A stretch of 64,000 nucleotides of DNA, taken from positions 19,935,867-19,999,866 of the forward strand of contig OU342630.1 of assembly GCA_910589415.1 (NCBI GenBank), written 5' to 3'. This stretch comes from Malachius bipustulatus (Eukaryota; Arthropoda; Insecta; Coleoptera; Melyridae). The notes beneath the pieces were generated by a model that searched no databases, was not told the DNA's origin, and saw only the letters and a list, made by a program, of their open reading frames with translations. The first letter of the stretch is position 1. Every line of letters starts with the position of its first letter. Below are positions 29,573 to 39,861 of this stretch, one piece after another. The position numbers were made by a program, and so were the translations under genes.

Positions 29573-31147
29573 TGCTGCTGTCGGGCTAATTAGAATAGGC
29601 TCTGGGCCAATTAAAATTCGATCGTTGTTGAAAATAATTGCCGACTTACCTTCGTGGGGCCGAAGTATTAATTGATGCACCAAAATCTCACTCAGATTTC
29701 GTGCGACTGTAGTAACATCAGCAACATAAAGCGGTACTGTTTAATTACTTCTAAGATAAAAGATAGTGGGATGCCAGTGCCTTATGGTTTTTGAATAATA
29801 GATCTAGAGTAACCTGAACTATAAAGGCATCAAAATTCACTCAGGTTATGAGATGTTAATAATTTCTAACTACTGTATCTACCTACTGAATAATAGAGTT
29901 GATCTTTTAATGAAAAGTATATTTATGAATTCTGTTTACAAAAATAACTTATTGAGATTCTATGGTTATGAAATTACTAATTAATTGATCATGAAGTTAA
30001 TCGCAAAATATCTCATTTAACAGTTTAACTGGTAGAGAAAATAGATATCTATCTTTCCTTCACATAATAAGTGACAAATTCTTTTCAAGTATTACTTGAA
30101 TAATAATGGTGATTATAAGTGTTAATTAATAAAACAACATCAATTTCTTGATGAGATAAGGCAATAAAAATACACAAAACTCCTAACAGATTTCTCTGAT
30201 ATCACTCTGAGCAATAAAGGTTATGTCACACTTTGCTTACTGATACGACATTTTGCCTTCCTTGGAATGTCGTGCTGAGACTGGAGAAGTGGGGCCCTGG
30301 ACGAAATCTCAGGATAGGAGACCGTGGTCTCCCTCTGGGGTGACAGAAAGACTGGTGAATGGTGTCGTGTCCCGTGGGAACACGTGCCTAGCACTGGCTA
30401 GTGTGGTCGTCCTTCGAGGTTAGATGAAACTCGAAAATATGGGGCTCCGAATGTTGGGATCCAGTATTCAAGGGCAGGTGGCAGCAAAACCTTCAGATAG
30501 TGTAAGAGATTCCTTCCATAAAAGCGGATATTCGGATGTAGAAATGGTGGAAGTCAATATGGCGTCAGCAAAGACAGGTGGGGTTCAACTCCGTAGATAG
30601 GTTTTCCGATGAGATAAGATAGTACCCCGATTGATAGGGTAGGTAGAAAGAACTATAACAATATATAAACTCTATTAGAGAAAGTTTTAGGTAGTTTGAT
30701 CGCTTTACTTACCCTATTTATATAGGTTCTTTTAGATAATAAAGAGATAAGATAGGGGCGCAACTTGTCGCTTCGAGCACCGAGATTGGAAGACGAACAA
30801 CCTGTCCAGAAAATGCCGTAGCACCTTTTCTGCGCAACTCGAAGAAGGGTTGTTGTATTTAAATTCTCGAAACCACATCACAGGGACATCTGTGTTTCTA
30901 ACTAATCGAAAAGGAAGATTGTAAGAGAATGAAGTTACAGATCGTACTAAAGGTAGGGATCTTGAACTTGCCTAGTTTAGTTAGTTTTACCACTCGGCAA
31001 CAGGTGGCGATGCTAGTTCGAAACTCATGTTTTAATTAATAAAAGTGGCTTGGTAAATACCTTAATACCAAGGATTTGGATAACGAGGTCCCATTTAATA
31101 ATATTAAATGGAGCTAATTAAAGAGTAAAACCTTTAACGACGTTACA
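29573..31147 (-). repeat. 5' LTR (right in the window)
   Basis: 1575 bp, near-identical to the left LTR, with the same TG...CA ends. It would carry promoter and polyadenylation signals for the element. Confidence 0.95.
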
Positions 31148-31151
31148 GGTT
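31148..31151 (+). repeat. Target site duplication GGTT, right copy
   Basis: Matches 19944-19947. Confidence 0.85.
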
Positions 31152-31848
31152 CATCAGCTCCAATATGGCTTGGGAGTGCCTAGCAAATTTAACGAATTAG
31201 GCAAAAAAATTAAAATTCACCTCAAGTGGATACCGGGCCATTCCGGAATCGAGGGAAACGAACGTGCTCACTCATTGGCAAGAAAAGGAGCAACGACACT
31301 CTTCGTAGGACCAGAACCATTCTGTGGCTTCGAAGATACTTTCTTCAAGGCAGAACTCCAAAAAGAAGAAGAAAAACAGAGAGAAACCCATTCGAGGAAC
31401 CTCTCAGGGTTGAGACAAGCCAAAGATCTTTTCGGGGATTTTAACCGAGAGAGGTCGAAGATACTCTTCAACCTCAACAAGGAACGTCTCAGAAGACGGG
31501 ATTCCTAACGGGACACTGTAAGCTCAAGGAACACCTGAAGAAATTAGGCATAGAAGAGAATGGCGTCTGCAGATTCTTCGAGAAAGGAGACGAGACACCA
31601 CGTCACCTACTGCTCAACTGCGATGCGTTAGAACTTAAAAGAAGTAATGTTCTGGGCCACCACCAGCTAGAAGCTACCCGACCTTGATCCTCTCAAAATC
31701 CTGAAGTTTCTCAAGGAAACGGACCTGGAGAGGGTGCTTCACTAAAGGGATTCCACACCAGGCGAAGTACAGTAGAGGGGATACAATAGATCTTTTAGGT
31801 CGCAGTAACTTGATCACCCTCAAATACAAATACAAATACAATAATACA
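31152..31848 (+). pseudogene. LINE 1: rest of RNase H, C-terminal segment and 3' UTR
   Basis: Continues the frame broken at 19947. RNase H features include LKWIPGHSGIEGNERAHSLA, the C-terminal His/Asn-containing motif of the fold. The frame stops at 31506-31508. In another frame a Cys/His-bearing tail follows (NGVCRFFEKGDETPRHLLLNC), typical of the C terminus of these LINEs. The 3' end is a short AAATAC repeat tail (31825-31848). The same 3' end occurs in the deletion derivative at 36489-37549, which allows the boundary to be set. Confidence 0.85.
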
Positions 31849-32879
31849 AATTCAAGGCAGACCACCAGAATATAACCAAACATCGTGAAATATCTAGAAA
31901 ATTTCGAACATCAAGAATTTGGTAAAGAACAGAGGCCGTAGCTGACTACTAGCAGAAATATATAGGTTAGAAGGAGAGATTTGGTTAGCCGGTAGCTGAC
32001 AATTGCAGTTGATTCGGATACAGTCGTGCAGAGATTTGGATTCTGCGATTTTGACATTGAAGATAGAAAAACGTAGCAGGAATTGGATATACCCGTGCTG
32101 AGATCCACATAGATATTGCTGACACACAAACAGCAAGGCTACTAGAGTTGACTTCAAGCTTTGTTCAAAAGCTAATTCCGTGGGTTATTCCTTTCGTTAA
32201 CCTGCGAGGGACTTCTGTCAAGAACCGATGACAGAAAGTCAGGTGACGAACAAGATTCATGCAAGGGAATAGAATAAGTGAATAAACTGTAAGTAATTTT
32301 AGGTTCTTTTTAAGTTAGTTGTAAGAGTTATTGTTGGGAAAATTTCTTGTGGTAATAAAACCCAAACAAATTTAAATTTGAGTTTCAATAGGAACTTATA
32401 GGTTATGAATTTTTTTTTTACATTATAAAAAGAAAACTTGAACTCACTCTGAGTCAAAGAGGTCTCATACAGACTAAACTTTTATTCGTTTTTATAAAAG
32501 AAAGGCCCCCTTGATTATTTGTTTATGCTAAGAGGGAATTAAATAGAAAAATAAATTAAAAAAAAAAAAGATAAAGTACATGCCCTACGAACCATAACAA
32601 AATATATTCGTTTGAAATTACAAATTGCAGATTGAATACTTGACAGGTTGTTTAGTTTAATAAATTACATATCATAGTTTCGTCGATCATTGTGAAAAGA
32701 ACGGTCTGTAGGATATTATGATGTAATGTTGACATCATGGTGAAGCATTTGCTTTGTAAGATATAGTCTAGGAAAGACTCCATGAAAAAAACCTAGACAC
32801 ACCATCCAGATTGTTGAAGTATTCCAATCACTTTGCACCATTCGGACTGAGGTTATCTGGCTGTTAATGTAGATTTTAT
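31849..32879. other. No gene recognised
   Basis: Mixed AT-rich sequence. A minus-strand frame at 32157-31894 starts with a signal-peptide-like stretch (MKSTLVALLFVCQQYLCG) but has no family resemblance and an unremarkable remainder. It is left as an unsupported small frame. Confidence 0.35.
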
Positions 32880-33085
32880 TTACAAGAGCTTCAAATTCTG
32901 TAACCAGTATATTGCTTCTGTGGAAATTTAATGAATTTCTTGAAAACCTCCAGAAAATTTGGTTAAAGGACATTCATTGACAATGTGATTTATGGTTTCT
33001 TCAGGAAGTCCGCAAACACACAAAGCGCTTGGTATTAAATTCCATTTATGTAACATTGAATTACATCTACCGTGTCCTGTTCTTA
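32880..33085 (-). pseudogene. LINE 3' coding remnant with Cys/His segment
   Basis: On the minus strand from about 33085, a frame resembles the end of jockey/R1-type LINE polymerases: RLRTGHGRCNSMLHKWN followed by CVCGLPEETINHIVNEC (CXC...HX3C). Stops then accumulate (about 32940 and below). This is a dead 5'-truncated copy; the plus-strand frame over the same bases is not coding. Confidence 0.6.
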
Positions 33086-33092
33086 AGCGATT

Positions 33093-33417
33093 TACTTGTA
33101 CTAATGAGGACTGTTACATGAAAATAGACAAAGAAATAATTCGCATGTACCAGAATCCAAATGCCGTAAGAAGGTTTGTCAACCTCCCAGAGATTCAACT
33201 ATCATTACCTGTATTTAATACTTCAAGTAACATGATATTGACTCCACTCCAGTTAGAGCATCTTGACCTAGATGAACTCAATGCAGTGAAATTAATGGAC
33301 AAAAATCGTGAAAGTGTTAACAACATTAAACGACCTGTAGTGAATTTTAATAACATTAGTGTGTGGACAATAATTCTAGTAAGTTTGATAATCTGCATAT
33401 TTTTCTATTTAGCATAA
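33093..33417 (+). pseudogene. C-terminal fragment of an envelope-like or other membrane protein
   Basis: The plus-strand frame runs about 108 codons to TAA with Cys residues early (FTCTNEDC), a Leu-rich middle and a single strong membrane segment at the very end (TIILVSLIICIFFYL) with almost no cytoplasmic tail. The layout is reminiscent of the transmembrane end of insect retroelement envelope proteins, but I do not recognise a specific family motif. A host single-pass membrane protein exon is the alternative. The upstream part is replaced by LINE sequence. Confidence 0.25.
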
Positions 33418-34045
33418 TACAGTGTATTCTAAAAAACAAGTGAAAAACTCGAAAGACGAACCAGATCCTTTACAGGAAATATCTTTTAAAAATTAGTGTG
33501 CTTTTAGTTTAAAAACCCGTATTTTTTTCTCTTAGGGAGGGAGAAGTTATGTTATCCCCATATTATTAACTAATAATAACTATTTATCTACTCCTATCAG
33601 ATAACAAATCAATTATTAGTCTAATTTTAACGAAGTAATGGCATGCATTACTATTGCCCTATCGAATTACAGTGTCAGGTCGATTGAACAATGAGCTCAT
33701 TATTCAATCGTTAATGTCAATTGTTTAACTTTACCGACCTATTCTGTCGTACGTTTGGCAGATTCAAACTACTGACTACTGTCAATGGTCCACTGACGTG
33801 AAAGTAGAGTCCCAGAAGTTTCACCCTGATTTTGTAATTTTTCTCCTTTTAAAGTTATTTTACAAATTTTCAGTCGAAGTGAAGTATGTAATATTTTCTG
33901 TACTTTTGCAATATTTCAATAACCAAATTATTTACTTAAAGAGAACCATATTTTTTAATAAATAAAACTGCAATCCATAAAACTTTTTTACATATAAATT
34001 TCATTCTACCGTAAGTAAAATTATTTTTATTCAAGTATACTCGTA
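33418..34045. other. No gene recognised; one strong hairpin
   Basis: AT-rich. A single hairpin at about 33673-33703 (GATTGAACAATGAG paired with its complement, one mismatch) stands out. Nothing coding. Confidence 0.4.
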
Positions 34046-34190
34046 TAGGTAAAGTATAGTATTCCACTCGCGCATAATGGCTATTATCCACTGGGGTGTT
34101 ACAGCACTCGCCAGAGGCTCGTGCTGCAATTTTCATCTTCGTGGATAATAGCTATCATTATGCGCTTGTTGAATAATATACTATTACCTA
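34046..34190. repeat. 145-bp palindromic MITE
   Basis: The outer ends TAGGTAAAGTATAGTATT and AATAATATACTATTACCTA are imperfect inverted repeats. Further in, GCGCATAATGGCTATTATCC matches its complement GGATAATAGCTATCATTATGCGC with small changes. Confidence 0.7.
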
Positions 34191-34225
34191 ATATTAATAT
34201 ACTTTGATAATAATTAATAGATTTA

Positions 34226-34462
34226 TTTATTTTTTTTTAAAGGGGGAGCATCGGTCTCCACTATGTAGTTAAGACAAAGTCGCTCCACACCGGTAATATG
34301 GGTTTGGAGCCTCTTGCTTATACACCCAGCCTCAAGTATGTCAAATAAATAGTAGAACGTACAATACAGACACCCAGAGCTTCACCTAGAATCGAACTCA
34401 GTCCGACGGATCCAACGATCAAGCAGTTCTCGCTACTTAACCGCGAAGCCACGCCAGGCTCT
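34226..34462 (-). mobile_element. tRNA-derived SINE with 13-bp TSDs
   Basis: On the minus strand the element starts AGCCTGGCGTGGCTTCGCGG, with a pol III A-box-like TGGCTTCGCGG and a perfect B box GTTCGATTC about 55 nt further on. It continues with a non-tRNA body and ends in an A-rich tail. ATTAATAGATTTA at 34213-34225 and 34463-34475 is an exact target duplication. The body recurs at 39531-39605 without the tRNA head. The parent tRNA cannot be named with confidence. Confidence 0.85.
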
Positions 34463-34475
34463 ATTAATAGATTTA

Positions 34476-34847
34476 ATGATAATGTTTTATTTAAGATATT
34501 TTAATCAATATTCATTACTTCTAGATAATATTACAAAATTCAATGTCAGCAGTCTTCCAAGGCATTTTACTTAATTATTTTATTATTTAATTCTTTGACA
34601 TCCTGTTGTTGGACATATTATACTATAACGTTCTTTCAACTCTGAAACAATGCAAATATGCATTTCTAGAAATACCTTGGTAGATGGAAATCTTCTATAT
34701 TCTACTTTCCCACATGAAAGTGTAACCTTAGCTTACGCTGGATTTCGTAGTTTTAACATTGCTTGGAACAGTTGTAATTCTCATAATTAAAGTTTTTCGC
34801 CTTTTAATTGTTTTATAATGTTTTTAAAACATATTTCAAAGGGCCCA
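34476..34847. other. No gene recognised
   Basis: AT-rich spacer between the SINE and the next repeat. No supported feature. Confidence 0.4.
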
Positions 34848-35207
34848 AAAAGTAAATAACGACATAAAAAAACAATACGGCGGCCATAAGAAAAATGAAA
34901 ATTGACTATGAAAACTCTGGGATCTAGTCAGCTTTGAAAATATTTATAACGTCAGATAGCTCTTGCCGCCAACAAAAAAATATTTCAACTTTCAATAATA
35001 AAAAAGATACCTATGACGAAAATAAGAAATCTCGATTTTTCATTTTTTTCAGGATATTTCAGGAACGGTCACAGAAGATATCTTGCATGTTTTGACGGAT
35101 TCGAGATGACCACAAAATTGCGCATATTTTCTCTATTTAACCAAACTCGTATCTTCAGTGATTTAAGATATGCCTGTAGTGGCCCTTTAAATAGTTCTAA
35201 CTCTGTA
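34848..35207 (-). repeat. MITE-like repeat, family C, inverted copy
   Basis: Reverse-complement relative of 12510-12830 and 16174-16440, ending with TAGTGGCCCTTTAAATAGTT. No long coding frame of known type. Confidence 0.65.
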
Positions 35208-35209
35208 TA

Positions 35210-35842
35210 CAGGGTGATCCCGAAATGGCGGACACGGTGTACAGGGTGTTGTAGAGGATTTTCAGAAAGACTGTAAATTTAAAACAAAAATTGTTTCCCC
35301 GCCTTCGTTACCGAGATATAGGGTGTGCTTTTTCTAAACTTTAAATCAAAACGGTAGTCAAATTTAAACAACCTCCACTGGCAAAGCACATGATTTGACA
35401 TAACTATTACGATAGCGTTTGCTTTTTATTTTTATTATTATCGGGAACGGAATTACAGGCATTCAAAGTTTACCTATTCCCTGAGTTCAACAAAATTTTT
35501 CAATGTGGCATCGTTGTTCAAACTCAAACTCAACAATGCAACTAAAATAGATTTTTAATAATATTATCGGATATGTTTCCCTGCAACGATTATTGTTTTG
35601 AACATTGTTGAACTTTCCATTTCATATGTTTCCATGGTAATATCTATCTGGGTATTATTGTAGACCTACACATTATTTTTTCCTTAAGAAGGGTAGTGCA
35701 GTGTTGTGACTTTTTTTCCACAAAAGTGCTCATATCTTCTTAAGGGAGCCATACTGGAGAAAACAGTAAATAAAACTTAGAATCCTTAATCCACAATGGA
35801 TGCTGTGGTGCTGTCCGTGTCCGCCATTTCGGGATCACCCTG
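35210..35842. repeat. TA-flanked MITE with CAGGGTGATCCC termini
   Basis: CAGGGTGATCCCGAAATGGC and the following bases (GGACACGG) at the left are perfectly complementary to the right end over about 28 bp. TA dinucleotides flank both ends (35208-35209, 35843-35844), as for Tc1/mariner-type insertions. 633 bp, non-coding. Confidence 0.85.
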
Positions 35843-35845
35843 TAT

Positions 35846-36157
35846 AGGTATAGTTCATTCCAAGGTATAAGGAAGCTCGTAAATAATAGGTCCTATAAAA
35901 TATGTGTAAACTGTCTGCAGTATGGTTTATGACGACAATGGACCGCACTAAGGAGAAGTTTTTTTTATACTACCTTTAAATTAGGAAAAAGTTACAGGAA
36001 AGTTTTGAAAATTGAAAATTTTATATTTTAGTGATATAAACATCATGTCAAAATTTTTTTTTTCAAAAAATTTAAAAATATTTGAATATCCGCCCTTTTT
36101 CCATTTCTAAATCCAGCGGCACATTCATGCAAGAGAAAGAATAATAACACCACCAGA
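35846..36157. other. Short spacer before LINE 2
   Basis: AT-rich, nothing recognised. The 5' end of LINE 2 probably lies within about 40 bp of its first ATG. Confidence 0.4.
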
Positions 36158-36474
36158 ATGGAAAAATTTATAGTCGACTTTTGTAATATTAGAGGTTTAA
36201 ACACGAATATCAATTCAGTACATCAACATCTTCAGACAAATAAACCTCACATTCTAGCACTGTGCGAAACAAAAGTCCAAGCGTCATCAAGCACAGTTAA
36301 TTATCTTTATACAGGATATGACTTTCATTCCCGATTTAGACGTAACTTCGGAATTGGAATTTTTGTCAGAAGTGACCTCTCCTGCCAACGTGAGGAAGAC
36401 TTTGAGCCCAATGACTTTGACGTCATGTGGCTTAGGATAACAGACCGACAAACGACGAGATTTATCTGTTGTTT

Positions 36475-36488
36475 ATACCGACCACCCA
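36475..36488 (+). repeat. Target site duplication of LINE insertion, left copy
   Basis: ATACCGACCACCCA here and at 37550-37563. The first four bases could instead belong to the AAATAC tail, giving a 10-bp minimum. Confidence 0.85.
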
Positions 36489-37549
36489 TCCCCTAACCTG
36501 GTTGTCGTGTCGTGACTAAAGGTCTGCACTAGGGGAAACGGCGCCAGAGATGTCCGACTGTGGACTATCTGATATACCGTATCATCTGTTGTCGTGGTCA
36601 CGTTCCGCGCACAGAGAGATACGGGGGTCTTGGCTTAATCGCCGGAACCAAGAGGAGACAACCTCACTAAAAAAACCTAAATCCTAAGGCGGGGGTCCAG
36701 GCTGATGGGATGCGTGACTGGATAGAAGACCAGCCCTACTGGATTCAACCTTGGGGCACCAGGGGGCACCCCACTGTATCAATCCCCTCACCTTTGCATG
36801 CGGGGCTCTGCATAGGTGGAACACCCTTCCCTAGCTACTCGTGGGATCAACCATGGTAATAAATAAAAAACCAAGAAATCGCGGGACATCACCGCAAAAC
36901 AGACTGCTGACCGAGCGGGGCTTGTCACCCGTCAAGACAGTCGGCAATCTAAACAATCCTTGTGCTCGAGACCACCTCGAGCGCAAGAAGAATGCCCACT
37001 CATTGGCAAGAAAAGGAGCATCGACACCCTTCATAGGACCAGAACCATTCTGTGGCTTCGAAGATACTTTCTTCAAGCAGAATTCCAAAAGGAAGAAGAA
37101 AACTGAGAGAAACTCACTGGAGGAACCTCTCGAGGTTGAGACAATCCAAAGAACTTCTCGAGAATTTTAACCGAGAGAATTAACAGAACACTGACGGGAT
37201 TCCTAACGAGACATTGCAAGCTCAAGGAACACCTGAGGAAGTTAGGCATAGAAGAAAATGGCGTCTGCAGATTCTGCGGGAAAGGAGACGAGACACCACG
37301 TCACGTGCTGCTCAACTGCGATGCGATAGAACTCAAAAGAAGTAATGTTCTGGGCCATCACCAGCTAGAGGCAGGGAACTTACCCGACCTTGAACCTCTC
37401 AAAATCCTGAAGTTTCTCAAGGAAACGGACTTGGAGAGGGTGCTTCACTAAAGGGATTCCACACCAGGCGAAGCACAGTAGAGGGGATACAATAGATCTT
37501 TTAGGTCGCAGTAACTTAATCACCCTCAAAAATACAAATACAAATACAA
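36489..37549 (+). mobile_element. Internally deleted LINE 1-family derivative
   Basis: Consists of a 5' UTR-like leader (36489-36852), the start of an ORF1-like frame (ATG at 36853), then an abrupt join at about 36990 to the end of RNase H and the 3' UTR of the LINE 1 family, ending with the same AAATAC tail as 31825-31848. The join keeps one frame open for about 106 codons (36853-37170). All RT and endonuclease are missing, so mobilisation must have been in trans. Flanked by perfect TSDs. Confidence 0.85.
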
Positions 37550-37978
37550 ATACCGACCACCCAGCGATACACAGTATAGGAAACTTTTTTTGTCCCTCAC
37601 AAAAACTGTTGAATTCATACAGATAAACTACCCCAAAGCTGAGATATTCATCTTGGGTGATTTTAATGTACATAACATCAACTGGCTTAACTACTCAAAC
37701 TTCACTGATGAAGAAGGCCGTGAAGCGGAATCGTTTGCGATCAGCTGTGGTTTTACCCAGCTCGTTGATGAACCAACATGCATTCTCGATCGCGAGGGAG
37801 AATTCGCAAGCCTGTTGGATCGGTTTTTGACCACGAACCCTCAAATGTATACTATCACGGTGAAAGCCCCACTAGGTTCCTCAGATCATAAACTCGTCTT
37901 AACATCTTGTGTCCTACCAATTACTAGTGTTAAAGAAGCAAGTAAACCTCGTGTAGTCTGGCACTACAGATCTTCTAA

Positions 37979-39257
37979 ATGACTATACCAAGTAACTATC
38001 GACCAGTGGCACTGCTTTCAGTAATTTCCAAGATTATGGAGAAAGCTTTTAACCAATTTCTTTTAAAATACTTGGAAGGAGCTAATATTATCAGCGACCG
38101 CCAATACGGATTCCGCAAACAGAGGTCAACTGGTGACCTCCTCACTTACGTCACCGAGCGGTGGAACAACGCAATCGAGCACCATGGGGAGCCTCGAGGG
38201 GTTGCGCTTGATATTTCTAGAGCTTTCGACCGTGTTTGGCATGATGGACTATTGGCAAAACTGCAGGCCTATGGCATGCCCGAGAAATTCTGCTTGTGGC
38301 TTGCGAGTTATCTCGGAGATCGTTCATTACAGGTGGCAGTCGATGGAGTTCTTTCTGAGACCTTTTCCATCAATGCCGGTGTGCCTCAGGGATCTCCGAT
38401 TATCTCCGACTCTCTTTCTAATATTTATAAACGACTTGCTTAAAACAACAAAAAATCCAATATACAGTTTTGCCAACGACAGTACCCTCATATCTTCTTA
38501 TACGTTAGATGCGCGAACATCTGCCATCGACGCACAGACTCGCAGGGAGCAAGAAGTTGCCATACTTGACAATGACTTGCAAGACATTCTAACTTGGGGC
38601 GATAGAAACCAAGTCCAATTCAATGCTGGAAAAACCCAAGTCATCTTCTCCAAAAAGACCAACGTTTTGGAGCCAGATATGATGATGGCGGGACACTCTC
38701 TTACCCCAGCGTCATCTCTTCGTTTACTTGGAGTGAGCCTCGGAGCTGGTCTGGCGAAGAGTGCTTCTCAAAAACTTGGAACACTCTTCCGCACGAAGAA
38801 ATTTTATACACCACAACAGCTTCTCCTCTTATACAAGGCTCAAATCCGGCCATCCTTGGAGTACTGCTCACATGTTTGGAGCTCAGCTCCAAAACATACG
38901 CTGAGACTACTCGACTCTATTCAGAAAAGAGCCATCCGCTTGATTGGGGACATAGATTTGACAAAAAATTTAGACACTCTCGAACATCGAAGAAGAGTAG
39001 CTGACCTGAGTCTGTTTTACAGATATTTTAATGGAAAGTGTTCAAAAGACGTGGCCCGCTTGATCCCACCAAGAACAAGACCGGGCAGATATACACGTCG
39101 AGCCGCAGACGCTCATCCGTATCAGGTTCAGCTCGTTACACCTCGTACCACCCTATTTCAGACTTCTTTTATGTACAGAACCGCATCACTTTGGAATAGC
39201 ATTCCAAAGGGCGTGTTTCCGAAGTATACAACTTACAGAGATTCAAGGCCAACGTGA
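37979..39257 (+). pseudogene. LINE 2: reverse transcriptase and C-terminal region
   Basis: RT motifs are spread over two frames: SNYRPVALLSVISKIMEK, GFRKQRSTGDLL, ALDISRAFDRVWHDG and NAGVPQGSP in the first (37979-38443); LSPTLFLIFINDLL, the active-site block and downstream thumb (LEYCSHVW, KRAIRLIGD, LSLFYRYFNGKCS) in the second. The frames change at about 38400. The active-site block reads FAND with Asn (codon 38475-38477) where the first catalytic Asp is expected. A second frame change occurs near 39220. The 3' end has AATAAA and an A-rich tail at 39328-39352. Non-functional. Confidence 0.85.
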
Positions 39258-39361
39258 ATCGATATCTCCGCTCATGCACCGCTCCCAGAGCGTCATAGGA
39301 ATATTCCTGCAGTGCATGTGCATTTTCAATAAAAAAAAATAAAAAAAAAAATAAGAAAATA

Positions 39362-39530
39362 CATAGGATGGCTAATGCCGGGAACAAGCCAGTGACTATT
39401 GATGGATTAAAAATTTAGTGCAGTATGGATTCAGAACTTAATACTACAAAAGGTAATGTTTGTGCTACACTATAATAACTAAGTCTATCATGATATTTTG
39501 ATATTTTTTGTTATTGTTATGATTTTTTTT
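39362..39530. other. Spacer after LINE 2
   Basis: Short AT-rich stretch without recognisable features. Confidence 0.35.
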
Positions 39531-39608
39531 TTTTCTAAAAAAGAGGGAGCATCGGTCTTAACTGTGTAGGTAAGACATAGTCGCTCCACTCTGGTAATTT
39601 GGCTTTGA
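39531..39608 (-). repeat. SINE body fragment
   Basis: GGGAGCATCGGTCT and TAAGACATAGTCGCTCCAC match the 3' body of the SINE at 34226-34462. The tRNA-like head is missing, so this copy is 5'-truncated. Confidence 0.65.
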
Positions 39609-39781
39609 GATGAACTCATTAGCCACGCACACTTTTAAATTATATTTGCCTTTTATATTAGACGTTCGATCGCTTGTTATTGTTATGATTTATGATCAAA
39701 TTTTTACTTCCGCCCGCCGCCCCTATGAATTTGCTGCCTGCGTGCGGGCCAATCATAGCACACCTGCTAGGCCCGCCCCTG

Positions 39782-39861
39782 ATTCCGAGTTTAATCTCGG
39801 AATTCCGACTTTAAACTCGGAATTCCGAGTTCAAACTAAGAATTCCGAGTTTAAACTTGGA
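39782..39861. repeat. Tandem array of a 20-bp palindromic unit, four copies
   Basis: Units of the type ATTCCGAGTTTAAACTCGGA start at 39782, 39802, 39822 and 39842. Each is nearly palindromic (CCGAGTTT/AAACTCGG), and the junctions (GGAATTCC) are palindromic too. Confidence 0.9.

Larger units (their letters stand above)
19948..31147 (-). mobile_element. Young Ty3/gypsy LTR retrotransposon, 11.2 kb, inserted in LINE 1
   Basis: Two direct LTRs of 1576 and 1575 bp (TG...CA ends) flank an 8.05-kb interior with a candidate PBS, gag, pol and PPT, all on the minus strand. The LTRs differ at only a few positions that I noted (a 1-2 base change near 19965 against 29590, and one base near 20910 against 30535), so insertion is recent. 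There is a 4-bp TSD. Removing the element and one GGTT restores an open LINE RNase H frame, so the junctions are exact. There is no env-like gene. The LTRs, leader (1.1 kb) and 3' non-coding part (2.2 kb) are unusually long. Confidence 0.95.
36158..37982 (+). pseudogene. LINE 2: apurinic-type endonuclease, split by insertion
   Basis: The frame from the ATG at 36158 encodes the start of an EEP endonuclease (NIRGLNTNINSVHQHL, then ALCETKVQ with the catalytic Glu) up to the segment CCLYRPP at about 36465-36488. A 1061-bp deletion derivative of LINE 1 occupies 36489-37549. After it the same reading frame resumes (37564-37982) with ILGDFNVHNINW and SSDHKLV, the later catalytic motifs. An internal deletion then removes the linker to RT. 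LINE assignment is firm; the clade is jockey/CR1-like, not resolved. Confidence 0.85.

Noticed and set aside
32992..33417. 141-codon frame taken as one gene
   Set aside because: The first third overlaps a minus-strand LINE remnant with clear Cys/His motif, so only the part after about 33093 is considered.
36489..36560. HDV-like self-cleaving ribozyme at the 5' end of the LINE derivative
   Set aside because: TCCCCTA pairs perfectly with TAGGGGA near 36530, as a P1 would, but no convincing P2, P3 or P4 pairing was found. The related leader at 43095 does not keep the 5' strand.
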